A DNA stretch of 41,389 bases from Aeromonas allosaccharophila (lineage in GTDB: Bacteria > Pseudomonadota > Gammaproteobacteria > Enterobacterales > Aeromonadaceae), in assembly GCF_000819685.1 (NCBI RefSeq), contig NZ_CDBR01000020.1:1-41389 (forward strand), read 5' to 3'. Below the pieces are notes generated by a model that saw nothing but the letters and a program-made list of their open reading frames with translations, searched no databases and was not told the origin of the DNA. This document shows, piece by piece, positions 33,120-41,389 of the stretch (positions within the stretch are counted from its first letter, which is position 1; the number at the start of each line of letters is the position of its first letter). Made by a program: the position numbers and the translations under genes.

Positions 33120-34331
33120 ATGCTCAAATCCCCACTGTTGCCCCGTTTCGGGGATCTGGTCGTTGCCATTGTTGACGATGTACTCGGTCAGGGTCTTACC
33201 CTCGACCGCGCTTATGCCCGTCACTTCTCCGGCATCGAACTCAAACCGCAAGAACAGGCAAGGATTGCCCTGGTCACCGGCGACCTGCTGCGTCGTCTCA
33301 GCCTCTATTGCTTCCTGACCGGCATTCAGGTCCGTCAGGCCGAGAAGAATGTCTGGCCGCTGCTGCACAGCTGGCACGCCTTCCACAAAATCGCCCAGCC
33401 CAACAACCCGACCCTGGATCGCTTCAATGAAGAGGCATTCCGTCGTCGCCTGACCGAGGCGAAGAAGAACCCGGTATTGATGGATGGTTGCCCGAGCTGG
33501 CTGGAGAAACTGGGCAACGAGCAGCTGGGTGAAGCCTGGCCTGCCGAACGTGCCGCCCTGGCCTGGATGCCCAAGCGCTACCTGCGGGTCAACACCCTCA
33601 AGTGCACCCGTGATGAGCTGCAAGCCATTCTGGCCAAAGAGCATGTCACCACCATTCCGGTTGAAGGGGTGGAGACTGCCCTGCAGGTCACCTCGGACGC
33701 AGCCCTGTTCCGCACCAAGGCCTTTGCCGATGGCTGCTTCGAACAGCAGGATGCCGGCTCCCAGCTGGTTGCTGCGGCGCTGGAAGTCACCCCGGGCATG
33801 CGCGTCATCGACGCCTGCGCTGGTGCCGGTGGCAAGACCCTGCACATCGCCGCCATGATGCAGGGCAAAGGCCGTCTGCTGGCAATGGATGTGGAAGAGT
33901 GGAAGCTGGAGAACCTCAAGCAGCGCGCCCGTCGCGCCGGCGCCCACAACGTGGAAACCCGGGTCATCACCAGCAGCAAGACCGTCAAGCGCCTCAAAGA
34001 GAGCGCAGACCGCGTACTGCTGGACGTGCCCTGCTCCGGTCTGGGCGTACTCAAGCGCAATCCGGATGCCAAGTGGCGTGATACCGCCGAGCGTCTGCCG
34101 GTGCTGGTCGCACTGCAAGAAGAGATCCTGCAGCGTTACAGCCAGATGGTGAAGGTGGGCGGTCTGCTGGTCTATGCAACCTGCTCCATCCTGCCGCAGG
34201 AGAACCGCCAGCAGGTGGACAAGTTCCTCGCGGCCAACGAGAACTTCCGTCTGCGTGACGATCACACCGTGAGCCCGTCCGAGACCGGCTTCGACGGCTT
34301 CTACATGGCTCGTATCGAACGGATCGCCTGA
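33120..34331 (+). CDS. RsmB/NOP-family RNA (cytosine-5) methyltransferase
   Basis: The 403-residue protein has an N-terminal helical RNA-binding region and a C-terminal class I SAM methyltransferase. The SAM loop is VIDACAGAGGKTLHIA. The two catalytic cysteines lie in LLDVPCSGLGVL (C305) and VYATCSILPQE (C355), as in RsmB, RsmF and yeast Nop2. It therefore probably methylates C5 of a cytosine in rRNA. It is shorter than E. coli RsmF (about 479) and its exact target is unknown. The start at 33120 has AAGG upstream; a longer frame from 33042 is open but has no better signal. Confidence 0.85.
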   Translation: MLKSPLLPRFGDLVVAIVDDVLGQGLTLDRAYARHFSGIELKPQEQARIALVTGDLLRRLSLYCFLTGIQVRQAEKNVWPLLHSWHAFHKIAQPNNPTLDRFNEEAFRRRLTEAKKNPVLMDGCPSWLEKLGNEQLGEAWPAERAALAWMPKRYLRVNTLKCTRDELQAILAKEHVTTIPVEGVETALQVTSDAALFRTKAFADGCFEQQDAGSQLVAAALEVTPGMRVIDACAGAGGKTLHIAAMMQGKGRLLAMDVEEWKLENLKQRARRAGAHNVETRVITSSKTVKRLKESADRVLLDVPCSGLGVLKRNPDAKWRDTAERLPVLVALQEEILQRYSQMVKVGGLLVYATCSILPQENRQQVDKFLAANENFRLRDDHTVSPSETGFDGFYMARIERIA

Positions 34332-34351
34332 TCTGCCCGATGACCAGATAG

Positions 34352-34384
34352 AAAAAGCGGCTGCCATTGGCAGCCGCTTTGTTT
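34352..34384. terminator. Bidirectional terminator between the methyltransferase gene and tdcF
   Basis: AAAGCGGCTGCC (34354-34365) and GGCAGCCGCTTT (34369-34380) form a 12-bp stem with an ATT loop, followed by GTTTTG on the plus strand and preceded by an A-run that gives T on the minus strand. Confidence 0.88.
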
Positions 34385-34411
34385 TGACTTGCTGACACAC
34401 TCCCGATGGGG

Positions 34412-34807
34412 TTACAGCGCAGCAATCGCCTCAATCTCGATCTTCACATCCTTCGGCAAGCGGGCTACTTCCACACAGGATCGCGCCGGATACATGGCAT
34501 CGTGCTCGGTGAAAAAGTCGTTGTAGACCTGATTCACCGCAGCAAAGTCGTTCAGATCCGAGACAAACACCGTGGTCTTGATGATGTTGCGCACCTGACC
34601 GCCCGCTGCCTCGACAATTGCCTGAACGTTTTGCAGCGAACGCAAGGTCTGCGCCTCGATGCTCTCCGGGATCTCGTCGCTCACCGGATCCAGCGGGATT
34701 TGGCCCGAGGTGTAGATCATGTTGCCGGTCACGCTGCTTAAGGTAACGCCCTGCACATAGGGGCCGATGGCACCCGGTGCCGCTTTGGTACTGATAACCT
34801 GTCGCAT
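34412..34807 (-). CDS. tdcF: RidA/TdcF-type enamine/imine deaminase
   Basis: The 131-residue protein is a YjgF/RidA-family trimer-forming enzyme. It has the conserved KAAPGAIGPYVQG, YTSGQIPLDP, KTTVFVSDLNDF and PARSCVEVARLP segments. Such proteins hydrolyse reactive 2-aminoacrylate or enamines formed by threonine dehydratase. In E. coli, TdcF is in this operon. The start at 34807 has AAGGAG nine bases upstream. It follows tdcE by 70 bp and ends at a bidirectional terminator, so it is the last gene of the operon. Confidence 0.92.
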   Translation of the reverse strand: MRQVISTKAAPGAIGPYVQGVTLSSVTGNMIYTSGQIPLDPVSDEIPESIEAQTLRSLQNVQAIVEAAGGQVRNIIKTTVFVSDLNDFAAVNQVYNDFFTEHDAMYPARSCVEVARLPKDVKIEIEAIAAL

Positions 34808-34842
34808 CTTTAGCTTTCTCCTTGATTTCATATAAGTGGTCA

Positions 34843-34870
34843 GCCCGGAGCAAACCCGCTCACTCCGGGC
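34843..34870. other. Intercistronic hairpin between tdcE and tdcF
   Basis: GCCCGGAG and CTCCGGGC form an 8-bp stem with a 12-base loop and no T-run. It may stabilise the upstream transcript or set relative expression. Confidence 0.4.
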
Positions 34871-34877
34871 ACATCAA

Positions 34878-37172
34878 TCAGATCATGTTGGTGAAGGTTC
34901 TGGAGATGACATCCTGCTGCTGCTCGCGGGTCAGGGCGTTGAAGCGCACCGCATAACCGGAGACCCGGATGGTCAGACTGGGGTACTTGTCCGGATTCTC
35001 GATGGCATCCAGCAGCATCTCGCGGTTCATCACGTTGACGTTGAGGTGCTGACCTCCTTCCACATCCCGCTCGTGATGGAAGTAGCCATCCATCAGCCCC
35101 ACCAGATTGTTCTCGCGATTGGCGGGCTCCTTGCCGAGCGCCCCCGGCACGATGGAGAAGGTGTAGGAGATCCCGTCCTTGGCATATTTGAACGGCAACT
35201 TGGCCACCGAGGCGAGCGAAGCGACCGCCCCTTTGCGATCCCGACCGTGCATAGGATTAGCCCCCGGCGCAAACGGCGCACCGGCGCGGCGGCCATCCGG
35301 GGTATTGCCGGTCTTCTGGCCATAGACCACGTTGGAGGTGATGGTCAGGATCGACTGGGTCGGCACCGCATTGCGGTAGGTCGGCAGCGCCTGGATCTTC
35401 TTCATAAAACGCTCGACCAGATCGCTGGCGATGGAGTCGGCCCGCTCGTCGTTGTTGCCGTACTGGGGATACTCCCCCTCAATCACGAAATCGACCGCCA
35501 ACCCGTCCGCATCGCGCACTGGCTTGACCCTGGCGTACTTGATGGCCGCCAGCGAATCGACCGCCACCGACAGACCGGCAATGCCGCAGGCCATGGTGCG
35601 ATAAACGTCGCGATCGTGCAGCGCCATCAGCGAGGCCTCGTAGCTGTACTTGTCGTGCATATAGTGGATAAGGTTGAGCGCGCTGATGTACTGCACCGCC
35701 AGCCAATCCATAAAGCTGTCGAGGCTGGCCATGACGGTCTCGTAATCCAGCACCTCGTCCATGATGGGCGCCACTTTCGGGCCAACCTGGATCTTCAGCT
35801 TCTCGTCCACCCCACCGTTGATGCAATAGAGCAGGGTCTTGGCGAGGTTGGCGCGGGCACCGAAGAACTGCATCTGCTTGCCAATCACCATGGGGCTCAC
35901 GCAGCAGGCGATGGCGTAGTCATCGCTCTCGAAGTCGGTGCGCATCAGGTCATCGTTCTCATACTGCAGGGATGAGGTATCGATGGAGACGCGGGCCGCA
36001 TAGGTCTTGAAGGCACGTGGCAACCCTTCCGCCCAGAGGATGGTGAGGTTGGGCTCGGGCGCAGGCCCCATGGTCTTGAGGGTATGGAGGTAACGGAAAG
36101 AGTTCCTGGTCACCAGCGTGCGACCATCCAGCCCCATGCCACCGATCACCTCGGTGGCCCAAATGGGGTCGCCGGAGAAGAGGGAGTCAAACTCGGGGGT
36201 ACGCAGGAAGCGCACCATGCGGATCTTCATGATGAAGTGATCGACCAGCTCCTGGGCATCCTGCTCGCTGATGAGCCCCGCCTTCAGATCCCGCTCGATA
36301 TAGATGTCGAGGAAGGTGGCGGTGCGACCGAGGGACATGGCCCCACCATTTTGCGACTTCACCGCCGCCAGATAGGCAAAGTAGAGCCACTGCACCGCCT
36401 GCTGGGCGGTGCGGGCCGGGGCGGAAATATCACAGCCGTAGCTCGCCGCCATCTGCTTGATCTGCACCAGTGCCCGCTTGTGCTCTGCCAGCTCCTCGCG
36501 CTGACGGATCACCTGCTCCAGATTCTCGCCACGTTCGAGGGCCGGTTGCAGATCGGCAAACTGCAGCTCCCGCTCACGGATAAGATAATCTATGCCATAG
36601 AGTGCAACCCGACGATTATCTCCGATAATGCGACCGCGGCCATAACCGTCCGGCAAACCGGTCAAAATTCCCGATTTTCGGCAGCGCAGCATCTCGGGGG
36701 AATAAACATCAAATACACCCTGATTGTGGGTTTTGCGCAATTCGCTGAAGGTATATTCAAATTCGGGATCCATCTCCCGACCATATGCCTCAAAAGAGCT
36801 TCTGATCATATTTACACCACCAAACGGGTGCAGCGCTCTTTTTAGTGGCTTGTCGGTTTGCAGACCAACGATCTTTTCCAGCCCCTGTTCGATATAACCG
36901 GGTCCGTGGGCAGTAATGGTCGTGGCAATATTGGTATCAAAATCGACCGGCGCATGGGTCGCATTCTCGATGCGGATCCCATCCATCACCTTATTCCACA
37001 AGGTAGTGGTCGCCTCGGTGGCATCGGCCAGAAACTGTTCATCGCCTTCATACGGGGTATAGTTTTGCTGAATGAAATCACGAACATTGATTTCATGTTT
37101 CCAGTTTTCACCGGCAAAACCTTGCCACGCCTGGATATAACTATCCTGCTCCAATTGCACATCAATTTTCAT
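34878..37172 (-). CDS. tdcE: Ketobutyrate formate-lyase / pyruvate formate-lyase TdcE
   Basis: The 764-residue enzyme is a glycyl-radical enzyme of the PFL family. It has the two catalytic cysteines C423 and C424 ([10 protein letters not shown]) and the radical glycine G739 in VSGYAVRF. It cleaves 2-oxobutyrate or pyruvate with CoA to propionyl-CoA or acetyl-CoA and formate, and needs a PFL-activating enzyme, which is not in the window. The gene lies in a tdc operon, so TdcE is preferred over PflB. It follows tdcD by 44 bp. A glycyl-radical enzyme implies anaerobic function. Confidence 0.92.
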   Translation of the reverse strand: MKIDVQLEQDSYIQAWQGFAGENWKHEINVRDFIQQNYTPYEGDEQFLADATEATTTLWNKVMDGIRIENATHAPVDFDTNIATTITAHGPGYIEQGLEKIVGLQTDKPLKRALHPFGGVNMIRSSFEAYGREMDPEFEYTFSELRKTHNQGVFDVYSPEMLRCRKSGILTGLPDGYGRGRIIGDNRRVALYGIDYLIRERELQFADLQPALERGENLEQVIRQREELAEHKRALVQIKQMAASYGCDISAPARTAQQAVQWLYFAYLAAVKSQNGGAMSLGRTATFLDIYIERDLKAGLISEQDAQELVDHFIMKIRMVRFLRTPEFDSLFSGDPIWATEVIGGMGLDGRTLVTRNSFRYLHTLKTMGPAPEPNLTILWAEGLPRAFKTYAARVSIDTSSLQYENDDLMRTDFESDDYAIACCVSPMVIGKQMQFFGARANLAKTLLYCINGGVDEKLKIQVGPKVAPIMDEVLDYETVMASLDSFMDWLAVQYISALNLIHYMHDKYSYEASLMALHDRDVYRTMACGIAGLSVAVDSLAAIKYARVKPVRDADGLAVDFVIEGEYPQYGNNDERADSIASDLVERFMKKIQALPTYRNAVPTQSILTITSNVVYGQKTGNTPDGRRAGAPFAPGANPMHGRDRKGAVASLASVAKLPFKYAKDGISYTFSIVPGALGKEPANRENNLVGLMDGYFHHERDVEGGQHLNVNVMNREMLLDAIENPDKYPSLTIRVSGYAVRFNALTREQQQDVISRTFTNMI

Positions 37173-37216
37173 TCAATAAACCTCGTTCACGATTCATGAC
37201 ATTACAGTTGAAATAT

Positions 37217-38425
37217 TCAGACACACTCGGCCTGACGGATCTCTTGACCCAGGCGAATGGCATCCAGCGCAATCATTTTTTCTTCATTGGTCGGAATGAC
37301 GGCAGCAAATATTGCCGAAGCGGATGCAGAAATAATCCGGCATCCCATGGCATTCGGTTGTTTATTCAACGCCTCGCTCATGGCGATGCCAAATACCTGC
37401 AACCGTTCGCACACTAGTTTTCTGATAAACGTGGAGTTCTCGCCAATACCGCCGGTAAAAATAACGGCATCCAGTCGGCGCAATGAGGTGGCATGACCGC
37501 CAATATGGCGGGCAATACGGTGGACAAAGGCGTGGATCGCCAGTTTCGCCCCAGGGTGCCCTTCGTGATAAGCCGCCTCCAGTACGCGCATATCGGAAGA
37601 GAGGCCGGAAATACCGAGCAAACCGGAGTGCTTATTCAATATCCGCTCGATATCCTCGATGGATTGCCCGGTCTTGCTGGCGATATAGGCCAGCGCACCA
37701 AAGTCGATATCACCGCTGCGACTGCCCATAATCAGCCCCTCCAGCGGCGTCATCCCCATCGAGGTATCGACGCTCTTGCCATCCTGCACCGCGCAAATAG
37801 AGGCGCCATTACCGAGATGAGCGATGACCAGACCGGCATCGTTGCCATTCAACCCAAGGAAGGAGACCGCCTGCTCGGCGACATAGCGATGAGAGGTGCC
37901 ATGGAAGCCATAACGGCGCACACCGTAATCCTGCAAATATTGATAAGGCAGCCCATAGATATAAGCTTCCGGCTTCAAAGTCTGGTGAAAGCCGGTATCA
38001 AATACCGCAATTTGGGGTTGTGTCGGAAATAGCTGACGAGCCGCCATCACACCGCTCAGATTGGCGTGATTGTGCAGGGGTGCCAAGGGTGACACCTGCT
38101 TTATTTTGGCCAAGACATGTTCATCAATGATCACAGCTTCGCTAAATTCACTGCCACCATGCGCAATCCGATGACCAACCAGCACAATCGCATCCAGCAG
38201 ATCCCGTTTTTTCAATTCCGTCGCAATGGCAGTCAATGCACAGGTGTGGTTATTTTCAGGTAATGACATCGCGGGCTCTTTACCCACTTGCAATTGGGGA
38301 TGGGCCGTCTCAATACCATCCGCCATACCGGATATCACCACCTCACAGGATTGACTCTCCAGTACCGAGAATTTGACCGATGAGGAGCCACAATTGATAA
38401 CCAGAACCAACGAATCAAACTTCAT
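37217..38425 (-). CDS. tdcD: Propionate/acetate kinase TdcD
   Basis: The 402-residue protein is an ASKHA-fold acyl kinase. It has the phosphate-1 loop [16 protein letters not shown], the [11 protein letters not shown] segment, the [10 protein letters not shown] segment, and the C-terminal [13 protein letters not shown] motif. It converts propionyl or acetyl phosphate plus ADP to the acid and ATP, the energy-yielding step of threonine fermentation. AckA is the close alternative. The operon position favours TdcD. It lies 199 bp after tdcC; that gap holds no gene. Confidence 0.92.
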   Translation of the reverse strand: MKFDSLVLVINCGSSSVKFSVLESQSCEVVISGMADGIETAHPQLQVGKEPAMSLPENNHTCALTAIATELKKRDLLDAIVLVGHRIAHGGSEFSEAVIIDEHVLAKIKQVSPLAPLHNHANLSGVMAARQLFPTQPQIAVFDTGFHQTLKPEAYIYGLPYQYLQDYGVRRYGFHGTSHRYVAEQAVSFLGLNGNDAGLVIAHLGNGASICAVQDGKSVDTSMGMTPLEGLIMGSRSGDIDFGALAYIASKTGQSIEDIERILNKHSGLLGISGLSSDMRVLEAAYHEGHPGAKLAIHAFVHRIARHIGGHATSLRRLDAVIFTGGIGENSTFIRKLVCERLQVFGIAMSEALNKQPNAMGCRIISASASAIFAAVIPTNEEKMIALDAIRLGQEIRQAECV

Positions 38426-38624
38426 TACATCGCCTCGAGATTAATAGTGTCGAGTCACTGCAGTCAGGGCATTTCGCCATAAACAGAGAGTCAAAAAACG
38501 GCAAGCCTTACCCAGGGCCCACATAATTGTGGCCAACGAAGAACCGGTTATTGCTCATGTCTGACTGCACCATCCAGACCCCGCCAAGGGGGCCTGAATG
38601 GTTGATGACTTGCAGAAAAGGTTT

Positions 38625-39959
38625 TCAGAACAGCTTGGAAACAATATTCAGGATGGTCAGCACACCGATGATGGTGACAAACAGGTTGCTGGCCTGACCT
38701 TTATATTTTGCCAGTGCCGGTGTCTTGCTCACTGCATACATCGGCAGCAGGCAGAGCAGAGAGGCGATAATGGGCGCACCCATTGCTTCAATCAGGTCAA
38801 GGATGTTGGGGTTGACATAGGCGACCAGCCAAGTGGAACCCATGATGAACAACATACTGATCATGTTCAGCTTTTTCAAAGAGACCTTGTTCTTGTCACC
38901 TTGATAGCCAAAGCGGAGGATCAGGCCGTTCAGCCCTTCCAGCGTCCCCAGATAGTGGCCGAAGAAGGATTTGAAGATGGCAACCAGCGCAATAATGGAC
39001 GCCGCATACTCCAGCGTGGTGGCAAACGCAGACTTGCTGCCAGTCATCGAGGAGAAGTGGTTCGCCAGATAGGAGAGCACCGGAATATTCTGGGCTTTGG
39101 CCTCTGCCATATTTTGCGGCGACAGGGTAAACAGGCAGCTGAAGGCGAAGAACATCACCACGGCAACCATCAACATGCTGGCACCGGAGATGATTTTGGA
39201 GCAGCGCTTCTCGGTAAAATCGCGACCGAACTCGTGCTCATACTCTTCCCGTTTGGAAACAATGAAAGAGGAGACAATCGGCGAGAAGTTGAAGGAGAAT
39301 ACCATGATAGAGATGCCAAGCCAGACGGTAACCAGAATACCATCGTGACCAAACATGGATATTTCACTCAGATTGACCTGGTCAAATACCGCACTGTTCC
39401 AGTAAGGCACCAGCGACAGGGAGATGATGATCAGGCTGGCGATAAAGGGAAACACCAGATAACTCATTACCTTGACCATCAGATCTTTACCGAAGTAGAT
39501 CACAAAGGCCATCAACAGCAGAAGCCCAAGAGCAACAACACCCCGATTGAGCGGAACCAGTTGCAGTTGATGTTCCCAGAACGCCATAAAGGTATTGGTA
39601 ATGGTGACCCCATATATCCAGAGCAAGGGGCAGATGGCAAAGAAGTAGAGGAAGGTAATGACCACACCACCCATCTTGCCGAAATGCTCTTCGACAGTTT
39701 CGGTGATATTGGCGGAAGGGTTACTGCCGGAGAGGCATAATCTGGCAAGAGCCCGGTGACAATAGAATGCGATAGGATAGGCCAATATCATCATAATCAA
39801 TATCGGGATCAAACCACCATATCCGGCCCGGATCGGGAAAAATAGTACTCCGGCACCAATTGCCGTACCGAACAGACCCAACCCCCAAGTGGTATCAGAT
39901 TTACGCCAGGCACGCGTATTCTCTTTACTATTACTGGTCGCAACACTGTCTAATATCAT
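38625..39959 (-). CDS. tdcC: Threonine/serine:proton symporter TdcC
   Basis: The 444-residue membrane protein has about 11 hydrophobic segments and belongs to the hydroxy/aromatic amino-acid permease (HAAAP) family. It begins with a short polar tail and then [22 protein letters not shown], the family's first-helix signature. TdcC imports threonine and serine anaerobically with a proton. SdaC and related serine carriers are the alternatives. AAGGA lies upstream of ATG 39959, and the gap from tdcB is 11 bp, so the two are cotranscribed. Confidence 0.9.
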   Translation of the reverse strand: MILDSVATSNSKENTRAWRKSDTTWGLGLFGTAIGAGVLFFPIRAGYGGLIPILIMMILAYPIAFYCHRALARLCLSGSNPSANITETVEEHFGKMGGVVITFLYFFAICPLLWIYGVTITNTFMAFWEHQLQLVPLNRGVVALGLLLLMAFVIYFGKDLMVKVMSYLVFPFIASLIIISLSLVPYWNSAVFDQVNLSEISMFGHDGILVTVWLGISIMVFSFNFSPIVSSFIVSKREEYEHEFGRDFTEKRCSKIISGASMLMVAVVMFFAFSCLFTLSPQNMAEAKAQNIPVLSYLANHFSSMTGSKSAFATTLEYAASIIALVAIFKSFFGHYLGTLEGLNGLILRFGYQGDKNKVSLKKLNMISMLFIMGSTWLVAYVNPNILDLIEAMGAPIIASLLCLLPMYAVSKTPALAKYKGQASNLFVTIIGVLTILNIVSKLF

Positions 39960-39970
39960 GACTGCATTCC

Positions 39971-40975
39971 TTACAGGCTAAATTGACGAATATTGTTCTG
40001 TTCGATAATTTCAGCAATTCGGGTCAGATCGATGTTGCCACCAGAAATAATGCTGACTGTCTTTTTACCTTCTACATAATGCTTCAGCTTGCCGCTGAGC
40101 AGTGCTGCAGAGGCAAGTGCACCCGCTCCTTCCGTAATTATTTTATTACGCTGGATCATGTCGACCATGCTGTGACGAATATCGTCCTCGGTAACCAGCA
40201 CAATATCGTCCACCAATTGCTTGACGATTTCGAAAGTCAGCGAACCGGGTCTTGCCACATCACAACCATCTGCCAACGTGCTGCTGGTTCTGTGATTGGT
40301 CATGGTACCGGCATAGAAAGAGGCCGCCATGCCGTGCACATTTTCGGATTGCACACCGATGACCTTGATGGTCGGATTGATGGACTTGATAGCCATGGCA
40401 ACGCCAGCAATCAAACCACCGCCACCAATCGGCACTATGATATTATCGACATCATATAAATCTTCGATAATTTCCAGACCAATCGTTCCCTGGCCAGCAA
40501 TCACTTTTTCGTCATCGAAGGGAGGAATAAATACCCGACCTTCCATTTCAACTATTTCACTGACTTTGGCAATGGTATCGTTGAAGCTATTACCGTGGAG
40601 GATAACTTCCGCTGAATAATCACTGGTTGCGGCAATTTTAGATTTGGGGGCGCAGCAGGGCATGACCACCTTGGCATCGATGCCGAGCATGGCACTGGAG
40701 AGTGATACACCTTGGGCATGGTTGCCGGCCGAGCAGGCGACAACACCTTTTTGTCGGTCTTCAAGACTTAATGAACTGAGTTTGTTAAAGGCACCACGGA
40801 TTTTAAACGATCCGGTACGTTGCATGTTTTCCAGCTTGAGGTAAACCTCGCCATGACAACGTTCGCTGATGTAATTTGAGGGTAGTTGCGCGGTCTTGTA
40901 TATATGATTGGTCAGTCTTTTTTTGGCTTCAGTAATATCATGAAGACCAATGGGCAGATTGCTATACATCTTCAT
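39971..40975 (-). CDS. tdcB: Catabolic threonine dehydratase TdcB
   Basis: The 334-residue PLP enzyme deaminates threonine (and serine) to 2-oxobutyrate and ammonia. It has the PLP lysine in [13 protein letters not shown] (K58), the SAGNHAQG loop and the [11 protein letters not shown] phosphate-binding loop. It is short and has no C-terminal regulatory ACT-like domain, as for the catabolic, AMP-activated form and unlike biosynthetic IlvA. The start at 40975 has AAGAGAT upstream; the frame is open to 41053, but that part covers the promoter. It is the first tdc gene here, so tdcA is not upstream in the usual place. Confidence 0.92.
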   Translation of the reverse strand: MKMYSNLPIGLHDITEAKKRLTNHIYKTAQLPSNYISERCHGEVYLKLENMQRTGSFKIRGAFNKLSSLSLEDRQKGVVACSAGNHAQGVSLSSAMLGIDAKVVMPCCAPKSKIAATSDYSAEVILHGNSFNDTIAKVSEIVEMEGRVFIPPFDDEKVIAGQGTIGLEIIEDLYDVDNIIVPIGGGGLIAGVAMAIKSINPTIKVIGVQSENVHGMAASFYAGTMTNHRTSSTLADGCDVARPGSLTFEIVKQLVDDIVLVTEDDIRHSMVDMIQRNKIITEGAGALASAALLSGKLKHYVEGKKTVSIISGGNIDLTRIAEIIEQNNIRQFSL

Positions 40976-41327
40976 CGCAAATCTCTTTTTATTTATTAAT
41001 TTGTAGTGTTTTATTTCACTAAGCGCAGCGATACTAGGTTTTATCATCAGCAATTAATGTGAGCATCAACACAAAAAAACATGTAAAGAGACTAGCTCAT
41101 TGTGAAATTATCAAAAAATGTGACAACGCAACACTCGAATCCCAATGGATTAGAAAATATAATCAAGCACACTGAAATTATATAATTAACAACTACAAAA
41201 CAAAGCATTAAAAATTAGATTTATTAATGCAAAAACTGCTCTATCCTTCCGCTCCCTATGAGCACAGATCTCCTGCTCGCGATGTTTGCACCGCTCGGGT
41301 AGTTGGCAAATAAAAAAGGGAGCCGTG
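40976..41327. promoter_or_regulatory. tdc operon promoter region with CRP site
   Basis: This AT-rich stretch upstream of tdcB has no supported gene. TGTGAGCATCAACACA (41058-41073) matches CRP at nine of ten positions. Leftward from it, TAGTAT at 41037-41032 is a plausible -10 box. With a start near 41025, the CRP site would be centred at about -41, the class II position. Two further TGTGA half-sites stand at 41101 and 41119 (approximately). Confidence 0.6.
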
Positions 41328-41389
41328 ATGGCTAATGCCAGTCAGTTAGGCCTGACTGGCATTGTTTTTATTGGCTTTTTTCACACTAT
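41328..41389 (+). CDS. Possible start of a membrane-protein gene, cut by the window edge
   Basis: ATG 41328 has GGGAG five bases upstream and opens a frame MANASQLGLTGIVFIGFFHT to the edge. The segment is hydrophobic like a first transmembrane helix. Only 20 codons are visible, and a hairpin with a T-run overlaps them, so this may instead be a terminator or leader. I do not recognise a family. Confidence 0.35.
   Translation, partial: MANASQLGLTGIVFIGFFHT
41334..41371 (+). terminator. Hairpin with T-runs at the right edge
   Basis: AATGCCAGTCAG (41334-41345) and CTGACTGGCATT (41352-41363) form a 12-bp stem with a 6-base loop, followed by GTTTTTATT. It overlaps the candidate frame at 41328. 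There is no known gene to its left on the plus strand, so an attenuator or an unannotated RNA is possible. Confidence 0.5.

Noticed and set aside
33039..34400. A 453-codon minus-strand frame opposite the RNA methyltransferase
   Set aside because: Antisense shadow; the plus-strand frame has both catalytic cysteines.
41098..41135. FNR-like box upstream of tdcB
   Set aside because: TTGTG..ATCAA has the wrong spacing and only one good half, so it is not reported as a site.

Overview
The window looks like a chromosomal segment of a GC-rich gammaproteobacterium, most likely Aeromonas. The reasons are the enterobacterial-type gene orders (malI/malX-malY, rluE-nudJ-mnmA-hflD-purB, tdcBCDEF), a CesT-type type III secretion chaperone next to an effector-like gene, and a GlyGly-CTERM secreted metalloprotease. 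The genus is inferred from gene content, not from a search.

Layout. 1-700: nested insertion-sequence remnants (an IS110/IS1111-type end, then a truncated IS1595-type transposase). 777-4946: malY and malX, divergent from the repressor gene malI, with a MalI operator between them. 4947-8889: a small accessory patch with a diverged copy of the malI 3' end, a small zinc-ribbon protein, a kinase pseudogene, and two paralogous small membrane proteins flanking cpdB. 8930-11784: a tight five-gene leftward operon (NifX-like, SLAC1/TehA channel, AhpD-like, PaaI-like thioesterase, Dps), preceded by two copies of a 12-bp palindrome. 12542-14449: a one-protein PTS permease (IIA-IIB-IIC) behind a consensus CRP site. 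14651-16494: a probable type III effector overlapping its chaperone. 16977-19675: uhpT, then an orphan PTS IIB and a degenerate-HPr/IIA fusion. 19780-24760: the rluE-nudJ-mnmA-hflD-purB housekeeping run, with an 80-bp tandem duplication of the hflD start that makes two overlapping micro-ORFs. 24926-26653: roxA and a small conserved hypothetical. 26654-26964: a 206-bp IS4-like miniature element inserted in the loop of an intrinsic terminator. 26965-30431: a leftward operon pdxH, gst, a three-domain fusion, and a GNAT gene. 30574-32897: the GlyGly-CTERM protease and an overlapping small lipoprotein. 33120-34331: an m5C RNA methyltransferase. 34412-40975: the anaerobic threonine degradation operon tdcBCDEF, behind a well-placed CRP site.

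Much of the window concerns carbon-source control. At least three transcription units (the PTS IIABC gene, uhpT, tdc) carry good CRP sites, and malX has a weaker candidate. The tdc enzymes form a pathway: TdcC imports threonine/serine, TdcB deaminates threonine to 2-oxobutyrate, TdcF removes the reactive enamine, TdcE cleaves the 2-oxoacid to propionyl-CoA and formate, and TdcD recovers ATP (propionyl-CoA must first become propionyl phosphate through a phosphotransacylase not seen here). tdcA and tdcG are not in the window.

The most unusual items are the miniature element splitting a terminator, the coupled micro-ORFs before hflD, the effector/chaperone pair with a tandem internal repeat, the NifX-to-Dps operon with twin palindromes, the PTS fusion that has lost its HPr histidine, and a possible dead-HAD/GNAT/nucleotidyltransferase fusion. 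No rRNA, tRNA or CRISPR array was seen.
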